Of a stretch of 53,477 bases of DNA, positions 17,872 to 27,271 are shown in pieces; positions within the stretch are counted from its first letter, which is position 1, and every line of letters begins with the position of its first letter. The translations under genes and the position numbers were made by a program. The notes beneath the pieces were generated by a model, which was not told the DNA's origin, did not search any database, and saw only the letters and a program-made list of their open reading frames with translations. The stretch comes from Candidatus Acidulidesulfobacter diazotrophicus (GTDB lineage Bacteria; SZUA-79; Acidulodesulfobacterales; Acidulodesulfobacteraceae). Location: NCBI GenBank assembly GCA_004195025.1, contig SGBB01000004.1, positions 1-53,477 of the forward strand, written 5' to 3'.

Positions 17872-18779
17872 ATATGGATACAAAAATATTTGGAAATGAA
17901 AAATTGCAAAACGATTATTTGCTCGGGGTTGATTTTGCCAAAGTATTTTCATCATTTAGCAAACCGGTTATAATTAAAGATATGAGAAGTGATATAATTT
18001 ATATGAATGAGCAGGCTAAAAATCTTAAACTGTCCACTAATGACGATATTTGTATATCTTTTGATGAAGATCTGCCTGATGAAATAAAGGAAATTAATAA
18101 AAACGGTTTAATATCAATAAACAAAGTTATTAATACGGCATCTCCATATAGTGTTTCTAAAAAAAAATATTTTCAAATTGAAACTATCACGCTTTTTAAT
18201 AATTTTGGATTATTTTACGGTACTTTATTTATATTTTTTGATAAAACGGAGTTTGCAAAAAATATCATTAAATTTTCTTCCTGCAATAGCTACAAAATAT
18301 ATGATGAATCGACAGGTTTTTTGTTAAAGAATCAATTTGACGAAATTGCCGAAAAAGAGGCGGAAAGATGTAAAAGATATGGCTCTACTTTTTCCGTAGT
18401 ATATTTTAGTTTTGAAAATTTAGCCTTAATAAGACAGTCCTATGGGCAGGAAAAATTAAATAAACTTATTAAATATTATGGAATGTTTTTAAATCATAAA
18501 TTTAGAAAAACGGATTATTTGTTCAGATTTGATTTTAATGATTTTTTTGGAATATTGACTCATACGCCCTTAGATGTTGCCGTAATTAAATTTGAAAAAA
18601 TAAAAAAGTCAATTTCGGAAGTCGTAAAATTTAACGGCAATGGATCACTGCAGCCTACGTTATATTACGGAATTTCGGAATTTGATATTAAAAGGCATTT
18701 TAAGAATTTGGATTTACTTATAGATGAAGCAAGATTAGAATTTGAAAAAAACAAAACTTTTGATTTTAAAAAATTTTAA
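17862..18779 (+). CDS. degenerate GGDEF-domain protein
   Basis: A 305-aa cytoplasmic protein. Residues of about 25-140 look like a PAS-type sensor region. The C-terminal part has the diguanylate cyclase fold pattern (DESTGFLLKNQFDEIAEKEA, RYGSTFSVVYFSFENL, then RKTDYLFRFDFNDFFGIL). The active-site GGDEF motif is replaced by DFNDF, so cyclase activity is unlikely; a binding or regulatory role is more plausible. It overlaps the ASKHA gene by 10 bp and is probably translated with it. Two in-frame ATGs (codons 1 and 5) are possible starts. Confidence 0.72.
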   Translation: MAINMDTKIFGNEKLQNDYLLGVDFAKVFSSFSKPVIIKDMRSDIIYMNEQAKNLKLSTNDDICISFDEDLPDEIKEINKNGLISINKVINTASPYSVSKKKYFQIETITLFNNFGLFYGTLFIFFDKTEFAKNIIKFSSCNSYKIYDESTGFLLKNQFDEIAEKEAERCKRYGSTFSVVYFSFENLALIRQSYGQEKLNKLIKYYGMFLNHKFRKTDYLFRFDFNDFFGILTHTPLDVAVIKFEKIKKSISEVVKFNGNGSLQPTLYYGISEFDIKRHFKNLDLLIDEARLEFEKNKTFDFKKF

Positions 18780-18804
18780 AGGTTTTATCAAAACAATTAT
18801 TTAA

Positions 18805-18967
18805 CCCAAAATTGCCGATAGAGATTGTTAAATATACTGCAATGCATTAAATATGCTGGATTCCTGTTTTCGCAGGAATGACACCCATTAGGTGAACTTT
18901 TAAAATCTCTTAAAGTCATTTCCTCGTAGGCGGTAATCCAGAATAAAATTTTCTATCGGCAATTTTG
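18805..18967. repeat. family 1 inverted-repeat element, copy d
   Basis: A 163-bp copy with ends CCCAAAATTGCCGATAGAG and TTTTCTATCGGCAATTTT. It keeps GGATTCCTG...CAGGAATGAC and AAAGTCATT but lacks the CGAAGCGG segment. It fills the gap between two convergent genes: 26 bp after the GGDEF stop and 8 bp after the selD stop. Confidence 0.9.
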
Positions 18968-18974
18968 AGTTTAA

Positions 18975-20036
18975 TTATTTAACTAAATTAATTATTTTTT
19001 CTGTTTTATTTTCTGTTTTATCCAATATTTTTCCAATTTTGTAGAGAGGTTCTCCAGCATTTTTAAATAAATTTTCAATAGCGGATGTTTTATCTTCAGG
19101 AATACAAACTAAAAGTCCTCCTGATGTTTCAGCTCCAAAAGCGACCCATACAAGACTTTCGTCAATATTTTCTGCAATATTCGCATATTGAGAAAAAAAC
19201 TTTCTGTTTCGTTTTGTACCTGAGGGATTAATTCCTTTCTTTATTAATTCCAAGCTTCCGCCAATCAAAGGAATATTTTCAAGATTTAATTCGCAAGAAG
19301 TTTTACTCGCTAACATCATTTCGGATACATGCCCCGCAAGTCCGAAGCCTGTGATATCCGTCATAGCATTTACTGTTTTTAAAGAAACAGCTAATTCGGA
19401 TGTTGTTTTATTTAATTTTGCCATAGAATTTATAGCTTCGTCTAAAACAGACTGCGGTAAAAAGTCTGTAGATAAAGCGCTTACGATAAATCCTGTTCCT
19501 AATTTTTTTGTTAAATATAAAACATCGCCTGGCATAGCTCCTTTGTTAGAATATATCTCATTTATTTTACATATCCCCGTTACGCTTAAACCGTATTTTA
19601 GCTCTTTATCGTCAATTGAATGTCCGCCAAGCAGCGCGGCGCCTGATTCGTTTATTTTATTTAATCCTCCGAGCAATATTTCTTTTAAAACATTTTTTTC
19701 AACATCGGCGATAGGAAAGCACGCAATATTTAAAACGGTTATAGGCTGTCCGCCCATAGCGTAAATATCCGACAAAGCATTAGCCGCTGCTATTTGCCCA
19801 AAAACATAAGGGTCATCTACGACAGGCGTAAAAAAATCTACCGTCTGAATGAGACACTTATCGTCCGATATTTTGTATATACCCGCATCGTCTTTATAAT
19901 CAAAACCTACTAAAACATTATCGTTAGGCAGAACAGGCAAATCATCAATTATTGAAGAAAGGTCCTCCGGACCCAGCTTGCATCCTCAGCCGTGAGCCGA
20001 TGACATAGAAGTTAACTTATATTTTTTATTTGTCAT
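18975..20036 (-). CDS. selD: selenide, water dikinase, selenocysteine-containing
   Basis: Makes selenophosphate from selenide and ATP, the selenium donor for Sec-tRNA. Conventional gene finding starts at 19940 and misses the catalytic N-terminus, because codon 17 is TGA (19986-19988). Reading that UGA as selenocysteine gives KYKLTSMSSAHG-U-GCKLGPEDL, the standard SelD active-site motif with Sec in the Cys/Sec position. The frame is open from the ATG at 20036 through to the stop (353 aa). AIGKHA-type and ALSDIYAMGG motifs, GLNKINESGAALLGGHSIDD and TDITGFGLAGH confirm the family. A SECIS-like hairpin follows the UGA. It lies downstream of the mla genes, on the same strand as selA. Confidence 0.93.
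19953..19988 (-). promoter_or_regulatory. bacterial SECIS element in selD
   Basis: Starting at the UGA, the minus-strand RNA can fold with a lower stem UGAGGA/UCUUCA (19983-19988 with 19953-19958) and an upper stem GGUCC/GGACC (19969-19973 with 19961-19965) around a GGA apical loop. The loop guanines lie about 17 nt after the UGA, within the usual spacing for SelB binding. The structure was drawn by eye; no folding energy was computed. Confidence 0.75.
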
Positions 20037-20181
20037 ATTATTTTAAGAATAATTATATATTTTAAATTTTAAATATATAATTATAAAATTGCATTGCATA
20101 CTTTATATTATATATTGCGTAATCAATTTAATATTATTAATTAACAATAAATTGTGAATAATTTAATAATTTAATTCAAGT

Positions 20182-21762
20182 TTACGGCATTTTACTTCCT
20201 GCTATTAAATATTCCAAATCTTTATCGGTAAATTTGACACCACCGCCGACAAATAGCGACCCGTTGTTATTTTTGCTAAAAATATCATCATATCCCATAT
20301 CTACGAAAAGATGTCTGAAGAATGTATAGCTAATACCGGCATTAACGTAAGCTTCCGCAGAGCCGTTGTTTGAATTAAATCCGAATGCCCTTGCATATAA
20401 TTTCAAATTTTTATTGGTTTCCGGAATATAGTAATTAATGCCGACTCCTCCGGTTGAATACATAAGACCCGCCAAAAAAGTCCAATTATAAAAATTTTTG
20501 GCAATTTCTGCATTAAATTTAATATTATTAGAATTAGAATATTGTGTCGTATTTGTTGTAATACTTGAAGGATAAAATTCACCGGAAGGAGGATTATTTG
20601 TAGTATAAGTTGTAGTTTGGGTTTCTCCGAATGAATTTCCATAATTAACAGGCGCAGAATCAACTCCCAGAACATAATAATGTCCAGGGGAAGGCTGTAG
20701 TCTGATGTTAACTTCAGTTACCGATCCGTTTGATTTAACTAGATATTGGGAATTCATATTCATTTTTATTTTAAATCTGTTAAAACCTCCCACTAAATTG
20801 TTAATACCTTTAAGCGAACCGTTAAGATTATCGTATACGGAATTTCTATTTACAAGTTTACCTACAGTACCTTTGCCTTCATTTATTTTTGACGATATTC
20901 CGTATATTTGATTTAAAGATAATTGCAGCTGTTTAGAGTCTTTCCTAATATGAGCAAGGCTTCTGTTAATATTAGATTTATTTTTAGTTAAAATATCGCT
21001 TAAATTTGCCGACACTGTTTTAATATTATTAGTAATAGAAGGAAGCTCCTGCCTCAAATTATCGGATATTGCTCTAAAATTATGAATTGTTCTTGTTAAA
21101 GCTCTATCGTTTTTAAGGGTTAATCCATTTATATTGCGAGAAAAACCTGCAAAATTAGTCATCATTACATTAAAATTCTTTTGATTTAAATATACTAATT
21201 TGTCTAAATTATCGGAAAGCTCCGCGACATTAGATAATATAGCTTTTATTTTATGCTCTCCTGTTTTGTTGCCGATTGAATTTTTTAGCGAACTCGTAAT
21301 ATGCTCAAGGTTATCGGCAGTCTTGGCAAATTTTAAAATCAAATTAGACATATTTTCCGGTGATTTATAGCTTTTTATTATTTCATTTTCAGGCACCGGC
21401 TTTGACGTTAAAGATTGAATAGCATTGGCAGGAGTGATGGATATATAGCTTTCTCCAAGAAGACTCATAGATCTTATAGAAGCGATATAATCAGGATAAA
21501 TTTTATATTTAGAATTTATTTCCATGTAAACACGGGCTTTACCCTGTTCAAGCTTAATTCTTTTGACTGTTCCGACTTTTATTCCAGCCATTTCAACATT
21601 TGTTCCTGCTGCTATACCGTTTGCAGATGTGAAATAAGTGGAAATAGTATAGGTAGGCGATTTAAAAATATTAATTTTACCCACTTTCATAGAAAAATAA
21701 ACAAGTATTAACAAAATTACAACGGTAAAAATTCCTACTTTTGTTTCTTTATTTAATTTCAT
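20182..21762 (-). CDS. mlaD: MlaD/MCE-domain lipid transport protein with C-terminal beta-rich region
   Basis: Substrate-binding part of an Mla-type phospholipid transporter. An N-terminal membrane anchor (VGIFTVVILLILVYFSMKVG) is followed by one MCE domain (ISTYFTSANGIAAGTNVEMAGIKVGTV to about residue 120) and a long helical stretch (about 130-330, many LSDNL/NI repeats). The last 190 residues are Tyr/Asn/Gly-rich with alternating strands, like an outer membrane beta-barrel (for example KLYARAFGFNSNNGSAEAYV). Escherichia coli MlaD is about 183 aa, so this 526-aa form is much extended and could span the periplasm. It follows mlaF by 223 bp. Confidence 0.85.
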   Translation of the reverse strand: MKLNKETKVGIFTVVILLILVYFSMKVGKINIFKSPTYTISTYFTSANGIAAGTNVEMAGIKVGTVKRIKLEQGKARVYMEINSKYKIYPDYIASIRSMSLLGESYISITPANAIQSLTSKPVPENEIIKSYKSPENMSNLILKFAKTADNLEHITSSLKNSIGNKTGEHKIKAILSNVAELSDNLDKLVYLNQKNFNVMMTNFAGFSRNINGLTLKNDRALTRTIHNFRAISDNLRQELPSITNNIKTVSANLSDILTKNKSNINRSLAHIRKDSKQLQLSLNQIYGISSKINEGKGTVGKLVNRNSVYDNLNGSLKGINNLVGGFNRFKIKMNMNSQYLVKSNGSVTEVNIRLQPSPGHYYVLGVDSAPVNYGNSFGETQTTTYTTNNPPSGEFYPSSITTNTTQYSNSNNIKFNAEIAKNFYNWTFLAGLMYSTGGVGINYYIPETNKNLKLYARAFGFNSNNGSAEAYVNAGISYTFFRHLFVDMGYDDIFSKNNNGSLFVGGGVKFTDKDLEYLIAGSKMP

Positions 21763-21985
21763 AATATTTTTAATAATGCAATACAGGTTAATTTATTTAA
21801 TTTTCATTATTAAATATATTATGAAATAATGAAAATTAAACTTTTAAGCTTAATTAAGATGATAATAATATTAAACAAATATAAATATAATACAATTAAA
21901 AATAACCAGCTTTAAAAAATAATATATGCTACAAAATTTGTATTATGCAAATTAAGAAAATAAAATTATATACCTATATAAATAA

Positions 21986-22729
21986 CTATATAACTATGGG
22001 TCCAACCATACTTCCCGTCACAAATTGTTTCACGACAGGGTTGTCGGATTTTTTAAATTTTTCGGCGCTCCCTGTTTCAATTATAGCACCTTTATATAGC
22101 ATTGCAATTATATCTGCTGTTTTATATGCTCCTTCAATATCATGGCTTATAATAATGCCTGTATATTTGAGTTGCTTCTGCGTTGAAATTATAAGATTAT
22201 TTATTACATCCGACATAATAGGATCTAGTCCTGTCGTCGGTTCGTCAAAAAGAACTATTTCAGGCTCCAATATCATAGCTCTTGCGACTGCTACCCTTTT
22301 TCTCATACCTCCCGACAACTCCGAGGGCATTTTTAATTCTATTCCGCTCAAGCCCACATCGTTTAATCCCGACATAACTTTCTTTATAATATCTCCTTCG
22401 GATAATTTTAAATGCTGTCTTAGAGGGAATGCAATATTTTCAAAAATATTAATTGAATCAAATAATGCACCATCCTGAAAAACCATCCCAAATTTTTTTC
22501 TTAATTCATTTAACTCTTTTTTATTTATGGTATTTAAATCAATATCATTAAATAAAACTCTTCCTGAATCTGGTTTTATAAGCCCTACTATATGCTTAAG
22601 CATAACGCTTTTACCTTCTCCGCTTCTGCCAATCACAACGGTAATTTTCTTATCTTCAAAACTTATATTAAGATTATCTAAAACTTTTAACCCTTTAAAA
22701 GATTTATCTATATTCTCAAGAATTATCAT
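21986..22729 (-). CDS. mlaF: phospholipid ABC transporter ATPase
   Basis: ATP-binding subunit of the Mla transporter. Walker A is GRSGEGKSV (V where T is usual), the Q-loop is MVFQDGALF, the signature is [14 protein letters not shown], Walker B is [14 protein letters not shown], and the switch is ISHD. The LSGGMRKR form of the signature is characteristic of MlaF rather than general ABC proteins. Length is 247 aa. It lies 14 bp downstream of mlaE and 223 bp upstream of mlaD. It is a cytoplasmic protein that pairs with MlaE. Confidence 0.93.
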   Translation of the reverse strand: MIILENIDKSFKGLKVLDNLNISFEDKKITVVIGRSGEGKSVMLKHIVGLIKPDSGRVLFNDIDLNTINKKELNELRKKFGMVFQDGALFDSINIFENIAFPLRQHLKLSEGDIIKKVMSGLNDVGLSGIELKMPSELSGGMRKRVAVARAMILEPEIVLFDEPTTGLDPIMSDVINNLIISTQKQLKYTGIIISHDIEGAYKTADIIAMLYKGAIIETGSAEKFKKSDNPVVKQFVTGSMVGPIVI

Positions 22730-22743
22730 TTAAATAAATTCCG

Positions 22744-23523
22744 TTAAAATAAAATTGAAGTAAGAATATAGTCTGCGAAAAGAATGTAAATTGAGCTTAA
22801 TACAACAGCCTGTGTTGTAACGCGGCCCACGCCTTTAGATCCCCCTGATGCCTCATACCCTTTATATGTACTTATCGTTGCAAGTATAATTCCAAAAACT
22901 ACGGCTTTTATTAAGCCGTTATAAATATCGCTAAGTTTCATATATTTATAAATCATATCCACAAATACGGTTCCGTTTAATCCAAGGAAAAATTTATAAA
23001 CAACATAGCCGCCTAATATCCCTATTAAAGAAGATACGATAGATAATATAGGAAGCATTATCATTGAAGCGATAATACGCGGCATAGAAAGAAAATAATA
23101 AGGATCTACGGACATTACTTCAAGCGCATCAATCTGTTCTGAAATTTTCATAGTACCAATTTCTGAAGCCATAGATGAACCGCATCTGGCAGTAATCATT
23201 AAAGCGGTTAAAACTGGTCCTAATTCTCTCGTCATAGAAAGAGCGACGGTAGGACCAATCATATATGTAACACCTACTATTTTAGCAGCATAATAAGCTT
23301 GCAGCGACAAAACCATGCCGACAAAAAGCCCCGTTAATCCGATAATAAAAAATGAATCTACGCCTATAAAAACCATCTGATCAAAAAGATTGTCAATATT
23401 TATCGAATATCGGAATAACGATAAGATACAATTCCATATATAAATAATCAAAGAACCTAACTCATTAATTAAATATAAAATATAAAATCCTATTTTTTCA
23501 AAATAATCTAATATAAAATTCAT
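22744..23523 (-). CDS. mlaE: phospholipid ABC transporter permease
   Basis: Inner-membrane permease of the Mla system, with five or six hydrophobic helices. Family motifs are GLTGLFVGMVLSLQAYY, ALSMTRELGPVLTALMITAR and EIGTMKISEQIDALEVM. Length of 259 aa is typical. It begins the mlaE-mlaF-mlaD order, 21 bp after an HNH nuclease gene. No mlaB or mlaC is visible, and the extended MlaD may make up for that. Confidence 0.93.
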   Translation of the reverse strand: MNFILDYFEKIGFYILYLINELGSLIIYIWNCILSLFRYSINIDNLFDQMVFIGVDSFFIIGLTGLFVGMVLSLQAYYAAKIVGVTYMIGPTVALSMTRELGPVLTALMITARCGSSMASEIGTMKISEQIDALEVMSVDPYYFLSMPRIIASMIMLPILSIVSSLIGILGGYVVYKFFLGLNGTVFVDMIYKYMKLSDIYNGLIKAVVFGIILATISTYKGYEASGGSKGVGRVTTQAVVLSSIYILFADYILTSILF

Positions 23524-23543
23524 TATTTATATCCCCGATAATT

Positions 23544-24140
23544 TTATTCTTCAAGTTCAATATGCCAGTAGGTATTATCCACAAGATTAAGAAACGGCAT
23601 CCATTCTTTATACAATATATTTGTTAAAGATATATGGTAATACGGAGACCATTCAGGTTTTTTAGGCTTCCGCATTAATTTCATTCCAGCTTCCTCAGGC
23701 GTTCTGCCGCCTTTGATTCTATTGCATTTAATGCAGCTGCAAACGATATTCTCCCATGAAGATATTCCCCCGTATGCTCTTGGAATCACGTGATCTAAAT
23801 TTAAATCATTTTTTTTAAATTCTTTTCCGCAATACTGGCATTTATTTTTATCCCTGAGAAATATATTGGCTCTTGAAAATTTAATATATCTTTTTGGCAC
23901 TTTATCATAATTAATAAGCAAAATTACTCTTGGAACTCTAATAAATTTATTTACAAGACCGACAGATTGGGTCTTGTCTAAAACAGAAATATCCTTCCAA
24001 GAATCAAAAGCAAATGTGCGGTAATTTTCATCAACGGCTTTAGCAACTCCTTGATATAAAAGTATAAGCGCTCTCTTAAGAGAAGTGATATGCACGGGTA
24101 AAAATGATTTATTTAGCACCAATACATTAGAAGATAGCAT
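23544..24140 (-). CDS. HNH endonuclease family protein
   Basis: A 198-aa protein with a zinc-ribbon HNH nuclease core: CQYCGKEF, then LDHVIPRAYGG (first catalytic His), ENIVCSCIKCNRIKGG (second Cys pair and final motif). The N-terminal LVLNKSFLPVHITSLKRAL is shared with a widespread chromosomal HNH family of unknown role. It lies between selA and mlaE in a tight minus-strand run (32 and 20 bp gaps). No phage or intein context is visible, so it is likely a housekeeping-type nuclease. Confidence 0.85.
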   Translation of the reverse strand: MLSSNVLVLNKSFLPVHITSLKRALILLYQGVAKAVDENYRTFAFDSWKDISVLDKTQSVGLVNKFIRVPRVILLINYDKVPKRYIKFSRANIFLRDKNKCQYCGKEFKKNDLNLDHVIPRAYGGISSWENIVCSCIKCNRIKGGRTPEEAGMKLMRKPKKPEWSPYYHISLTNILYKEWMPFLNLVDNTYWHIELEE

Positions 24141-24172
24141 AGCATATCCTTATAATAATATAATCGGTTTTA

Positions 24173-25639
24173 CTAGTTAGTTTCTTTAACAGCTGCTTCA
24201 ATAACTATTTGGGAAACTTTTTTAAAATTATTAATTATATCATCTATATCAATATCTAAAACCGTCCTTAAATCAATTAAAAATGTATCTTCTTTAATTT
24301 TTCCAACGATAGGAATTTGTAAACTCCTAAAAATTTCGCTTAATTTTTCTGTTTCAAAAATTTTATTAGTAATGCTTAAACAGTATGTTTTAAGTTTATA
24401 ATCAGGCATTGCTCCGCCACCTACTATACTAAAATCTTCCACAATATTAATATTAAAATTATACATAGTTTTACAAATATGTTCAAGTTTTTTAATTTTA
24501 TTTAAAAGTTTAAAGCCTCTTTTTTTTATTTCTGAAATATTTTGGGAAAGCAAATGAATAGTAGGTATATTTTTAATAGCATTATCTATGTCTAAATATT
24601 CAAATAAAACTGCTTCAAGTGCCGCCAAAGTCATCTTGTCAATTCTGAAAGCTCTGTTAAGAGGGTTTTTTGCAATCAAATCAACATATTTTTTTTTACC
24701 TGCTATAATACCTGCTTGCGGTCCGCCAAGAAGCTTGTCTCCGCTGAACGTCACTATGTCAATTCCTGTATTGACAACCTCCTGAGCCGTAGGTTCTTTT
24801 GGAAGACCAAATTTTTCCAATTTGATAAAACTTCCAGAACCGAGATCTTCCATTACGGGAATATCATATTTTACCCCAATTTCTACAAGTTCTTTGGAAT
24901 TAACTTCATGCACAAATCCAGTCATTTTAAAATTACTATGGTGAACTTTAAGTAATAATGCTGTATTTTCATTTATTTCAGATTCATAATCATTAATTTT
25001 AGTTTTATTGGTAGTGCCGACTTCAATAAGCTGTGCTCCGGACGCTTTCATTATATCGGGAATTCTGAACGACCCGCCTATTTCGACAAGTTCTCCTCTT
25101 GAAACTATAACTTCTTTTTTTATTCCCGAGGCAAAAGTGTTTAGCGCCATAAAAACAGCGGCGGCGTTATTATTAACCACAAGAGCGGCTTCGCAATTTA
25201 AAATTTTATTAAGTAATATTTCAATATGCGAATATCTTTTTCCTCTTTTTCCTTCTTCAAGATTAAATTCAAGATTTGAATATGAAGAAGCTATTTTGGA
25301 AACATTTTCAACTGCAGCTTTCGGCAGAATAGATCTTCCGAGATTTGTATGAATAACAACCCCTGTGCCGTTAATAACTCTTCTAAGGCTAAATGAAAAA
25401 TTATCGAAATATTCTTGCAGCAAGAGTAAAAAATGTTTTATTTCAAAAATATTATCATCCGGTATTTTGTTTTTTTGCAAATTTATTTTTATTTTTTCTT
25501 TTTCTTCTGATAATATTTCATCTAATTTATTTTTTACGGCATTGTATGAATATTTGCCGATTAATTTTAGAACATCGCTATCTTGCAAAATTAATTGAAT
25601 TTTAGGAAATTTTCTTAAATATTCATTTAAATTATACAT
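24173..25639 (-). CDS. selA: L-seryl-tRNA(Sec) selenium transferase
   Basis: PLP enzyme that turns Ser-tRNA(Sec) into Sec-tRNA(Sec) using selenophosphate. Markers are VINGTGVVIHTNLGRS, the LVVNNNAAAVFMAL stretch, EVGTTNKTKINDYE, and the PLP-lysine segment TFSGDKLLGGPQAG. The length of 488 aa is slightly longer than usual. With selD in the same strand run it shows that this organism decodes UGA as selenocysteine. selB and the Sec tRNA gene are not in the window. Confidence 0.95.
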   Translation of the reverse strand: MYNLNEYLRKFPKIQLILQDSDVLKLIGKYSYNAVKNKLDEILSEEKEKIKINLQKNKIPDDNIFEIKHFLLLLQEYFDNFSFSLRRVINGTGVVIHTNLGRSILPKAAVENVSKIASSYSNLEFNLEEGKRGKRYSHIEILLNKILNCEAALVVNNNAAAVFMALNTFASGIKKEVIVSRGELVEIGGSFRIPDIMKASGAQLIEVGTTNKTKINDYESEINENTALLLKVHHSNFKMTGFVHEVNSKELVEIGVKYDIPVMEDLGSGSFIKLEKFGLPKEPTAQEVVNTGIDIVTFSGDKLLGGPQAGIIAGKKKYVDLIAKNPLNRAFRIDKMTLAALEAVLFEYLDIDNAIKNIPTIHLLSQNISEIKKRGFKLLNKIKKLEHICKTMYNFNINIVEDFSIVGGGAMPDYKLKTYCLSITNKIFETEKLSEIFRSLQIPIVGKIKEDTFLIDLRTVLDIDIDDIINNFKKVSQIVIEAAVKETN

Positions 25640-25806
25640 AATTTATTTTAGTTATTTTAATTTAGTTACTTTATTAGTCACTTTAATAATCACTTTAATT
25701 AATTAAAAGCATTTTAAATTTGTTTAATTTATTTTTATATTTATTTATTTATTTAACTTATTTATTATTTTTATTTATCAATTAATTATATAATTTAATA
25801 ATGTAA

Positions 25807-26562
25807 TTATATTTTTTGAAATGATTTAAAAGAATTTCCGGCATAAAACGATAAAATATTTTCTAAAAAATTAAGACAGTCATTTAAAACTAATTCTTTA
25901 ACGCTTAATTTGGAAATAATTGAAGTATTGGAATTTACCATAAGATTAATTATCTTAATAGCATTAACCGATAAATTTATTGTTTTTACGGTTTTAGCGC
26001 AGTTATTGCAAACTGCTCCGCCCTTAGCTATGCTAAAAGCAAAATAATTATCTATATTTTTTTGTGAACATAATGTACAAGTCGTAAAATTAGGGAATAT
26101 ACCGAGATATTTTAAAAAATTAGAAATAAAATAAAGTTCATGTTTAAGAATAATATCTTCGCCGCAATTATTTCCTACGGCATTATCTAAACTCAAATAA
26201 GTATTTCTCAATAAATTAAAAATCATTACGTTTTTGTCTTTTTCAGGAACCAACGCTTTTGTAATTTCCAGCATTTTTGAGATAGATATATAAGCATCAA
26301 TATTTTTTCTGATATTTTTATATTCCTCAATAGAATCTACTTCGTAAAGTATTGCCAAAGACATCCCTGCTTTCTCGTAAAATTTGATATTGGTCAGCAT
26401 AGCGGGTTCAAGTTTTCCAAGAAATCTTTTTCTGCTTTTTCTTGCATTATTGGCAAAGCATGCAATTTTTCCATAATCCTCAGTAACATAAACAATCAAT
26501 AAATCGGCTTCGTTCATTTTTTTTATAGAAACAATAAAAGATTTTGACGATAATACGTTCAT
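25807..26562 (-). CDS. recO: DNA repair protein RecO
   Basis: Recombination mediator that helps load RecA on SSB-coated DNA. It has an N-terminal OB fold (SKSFIVSIKKMNEADLLIVYVTEDYGKIACFANNARKS begins it) and a helical C-terminal domain with a four-cysteine zinc site, CTLC...CNNC. Length is 251 aa. It lies upstream of selA with a 167-bp AT-rich gap, which suggests separate expression. Confidence 0.9.
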   Translation of the reverse strand: MNVLSSKSFIVSIKKMNEADLLIVYVTEDYGKIACFANNARKSRKRFLGKLEPAMLTNIKFYEKAGMSLAILYEVDSIEEYKNIRKNIDAYISISKMLEITKALVPEKDKNVMIFNLLRNTYLSLDNAVGNNCGEDIILKHELYFISNFLKYLGIFPNFTTCTLCSQKNIDNYFAFSIAKGGAVCNNCAKTVKTINLSVNAIKIINLMVNSNTSIISKLSVKELVLNDCLNFLENILSFYAGNSFKSFQKI

Positions 26563-26669
26563 TTTAGATTGCCGTCCGGTTTATAACTTGTAAAATGATT
26601 AGTTTATTTAAATAACTTTATTGTTTATTTGTTAATTAATAAATATTAATATTAATATTTATTGCTTTA

Positions 26670-26752
26670 TTAATTTATTTAATTTATTTAATTTAATTAA
26701 TTTAATTTAATTTAATTTAATTTAATTTATTTAATTTAATTTATTTAATTTA
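26670..26752. repeat. AT tandem repeat (TTTAA/TTTAATTTAT units)
   Basis: Imperfect array of TTTAA-type units that runs up to and over the end of the SMR transporter gene; its stop codon lies in the array. It contains only A and T apart from the edges. Confidence 0.8.
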
Positions 26753-27112
26753 TATGCCTGATAAAAAAACAATGCATATTCCCGTAATAATAACAAAAAC
26801 GCCGAGCCATCTTTTAATCCCGACCCTTTCTCTTAAAAAAAATTTTGAAAGCAAAAGCACCAGCACATAGCCGCTTGATAATAGCGGATAAGCAATCGAC
26901 AACGGAAGTTTAGACAAAGCTATAAGATAAAATAAAGTAGCAAAAAACAGAAGGATAAGAGCAGTAAAAATAAAAGGGTTAAAGAATACAAAGATAGATT
27001 TAAAACTTACTTTTAAATGTTCATCTTTGACTTTTCCAGACCCTATTTTTTGCAAAAGCTGACCAAACGATGAAAAAACAACGGCAAAAATCATATAGTA
27101 ATATGGATTCAT
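26750..27112 (-). CDS. SMR/EamA-type small membrane transporter
   Basis: A 120-aa protein with four membrane helices, the size of small multidrug resistance or ArnE/ArnF-like flippase subunits. The YYMIFAVVFSSFGQLLQKIG start and the LPLSIAYPLLSSGYVLVLLLSKFFLRERVG stretch fit this superfamily. The Glu14 of EmrE, needed for drug/proton exchange, has no clear equivalent in the first helix, where a Gln occurs instead (SFGQLLQK), so a lipid-linked substrate is as likely as drug export. It stands alone, and its 3' end is in an AT tandem repeat. Confidence 0.75.
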   Translation of the reverse strand: MNPYYYMIFAVVFSSFGQLLQKIGSGKVKDEHLKVSFKSIFVFFNPFIFTALILLFFATLFYLIALSKLPLSIAYPLLSSGYVLVLLLSKFFLRERVGIKRWLGVFVIITGICIVFLSGI

Positions 27113-27150
27113 AATATTTTACATACAAATATATAAATTAAAAATTAAAA

Positions 27151-27271
27151 GTTTATAGATAATCCTTAATCCTGCAATATAATTTTATACTTTATTTATC
27201 ACCTGATTGAAATCAGAGATAATTAATAAATGTTTATAGATAATCCTTAATCCTGCAATATAATTTTATAC
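27151..27271. repeat. 40-bp direct duplication
   Basis: A 40-bp sequence beginning GTTTATAGATAATCCTTAAT occurs at 27151-27190 and again, identically, at 27232-27271. The second copy contains the left end of the adjacent family 2 element, so the left end of that element has been duplicated. Confidence 0.9.
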
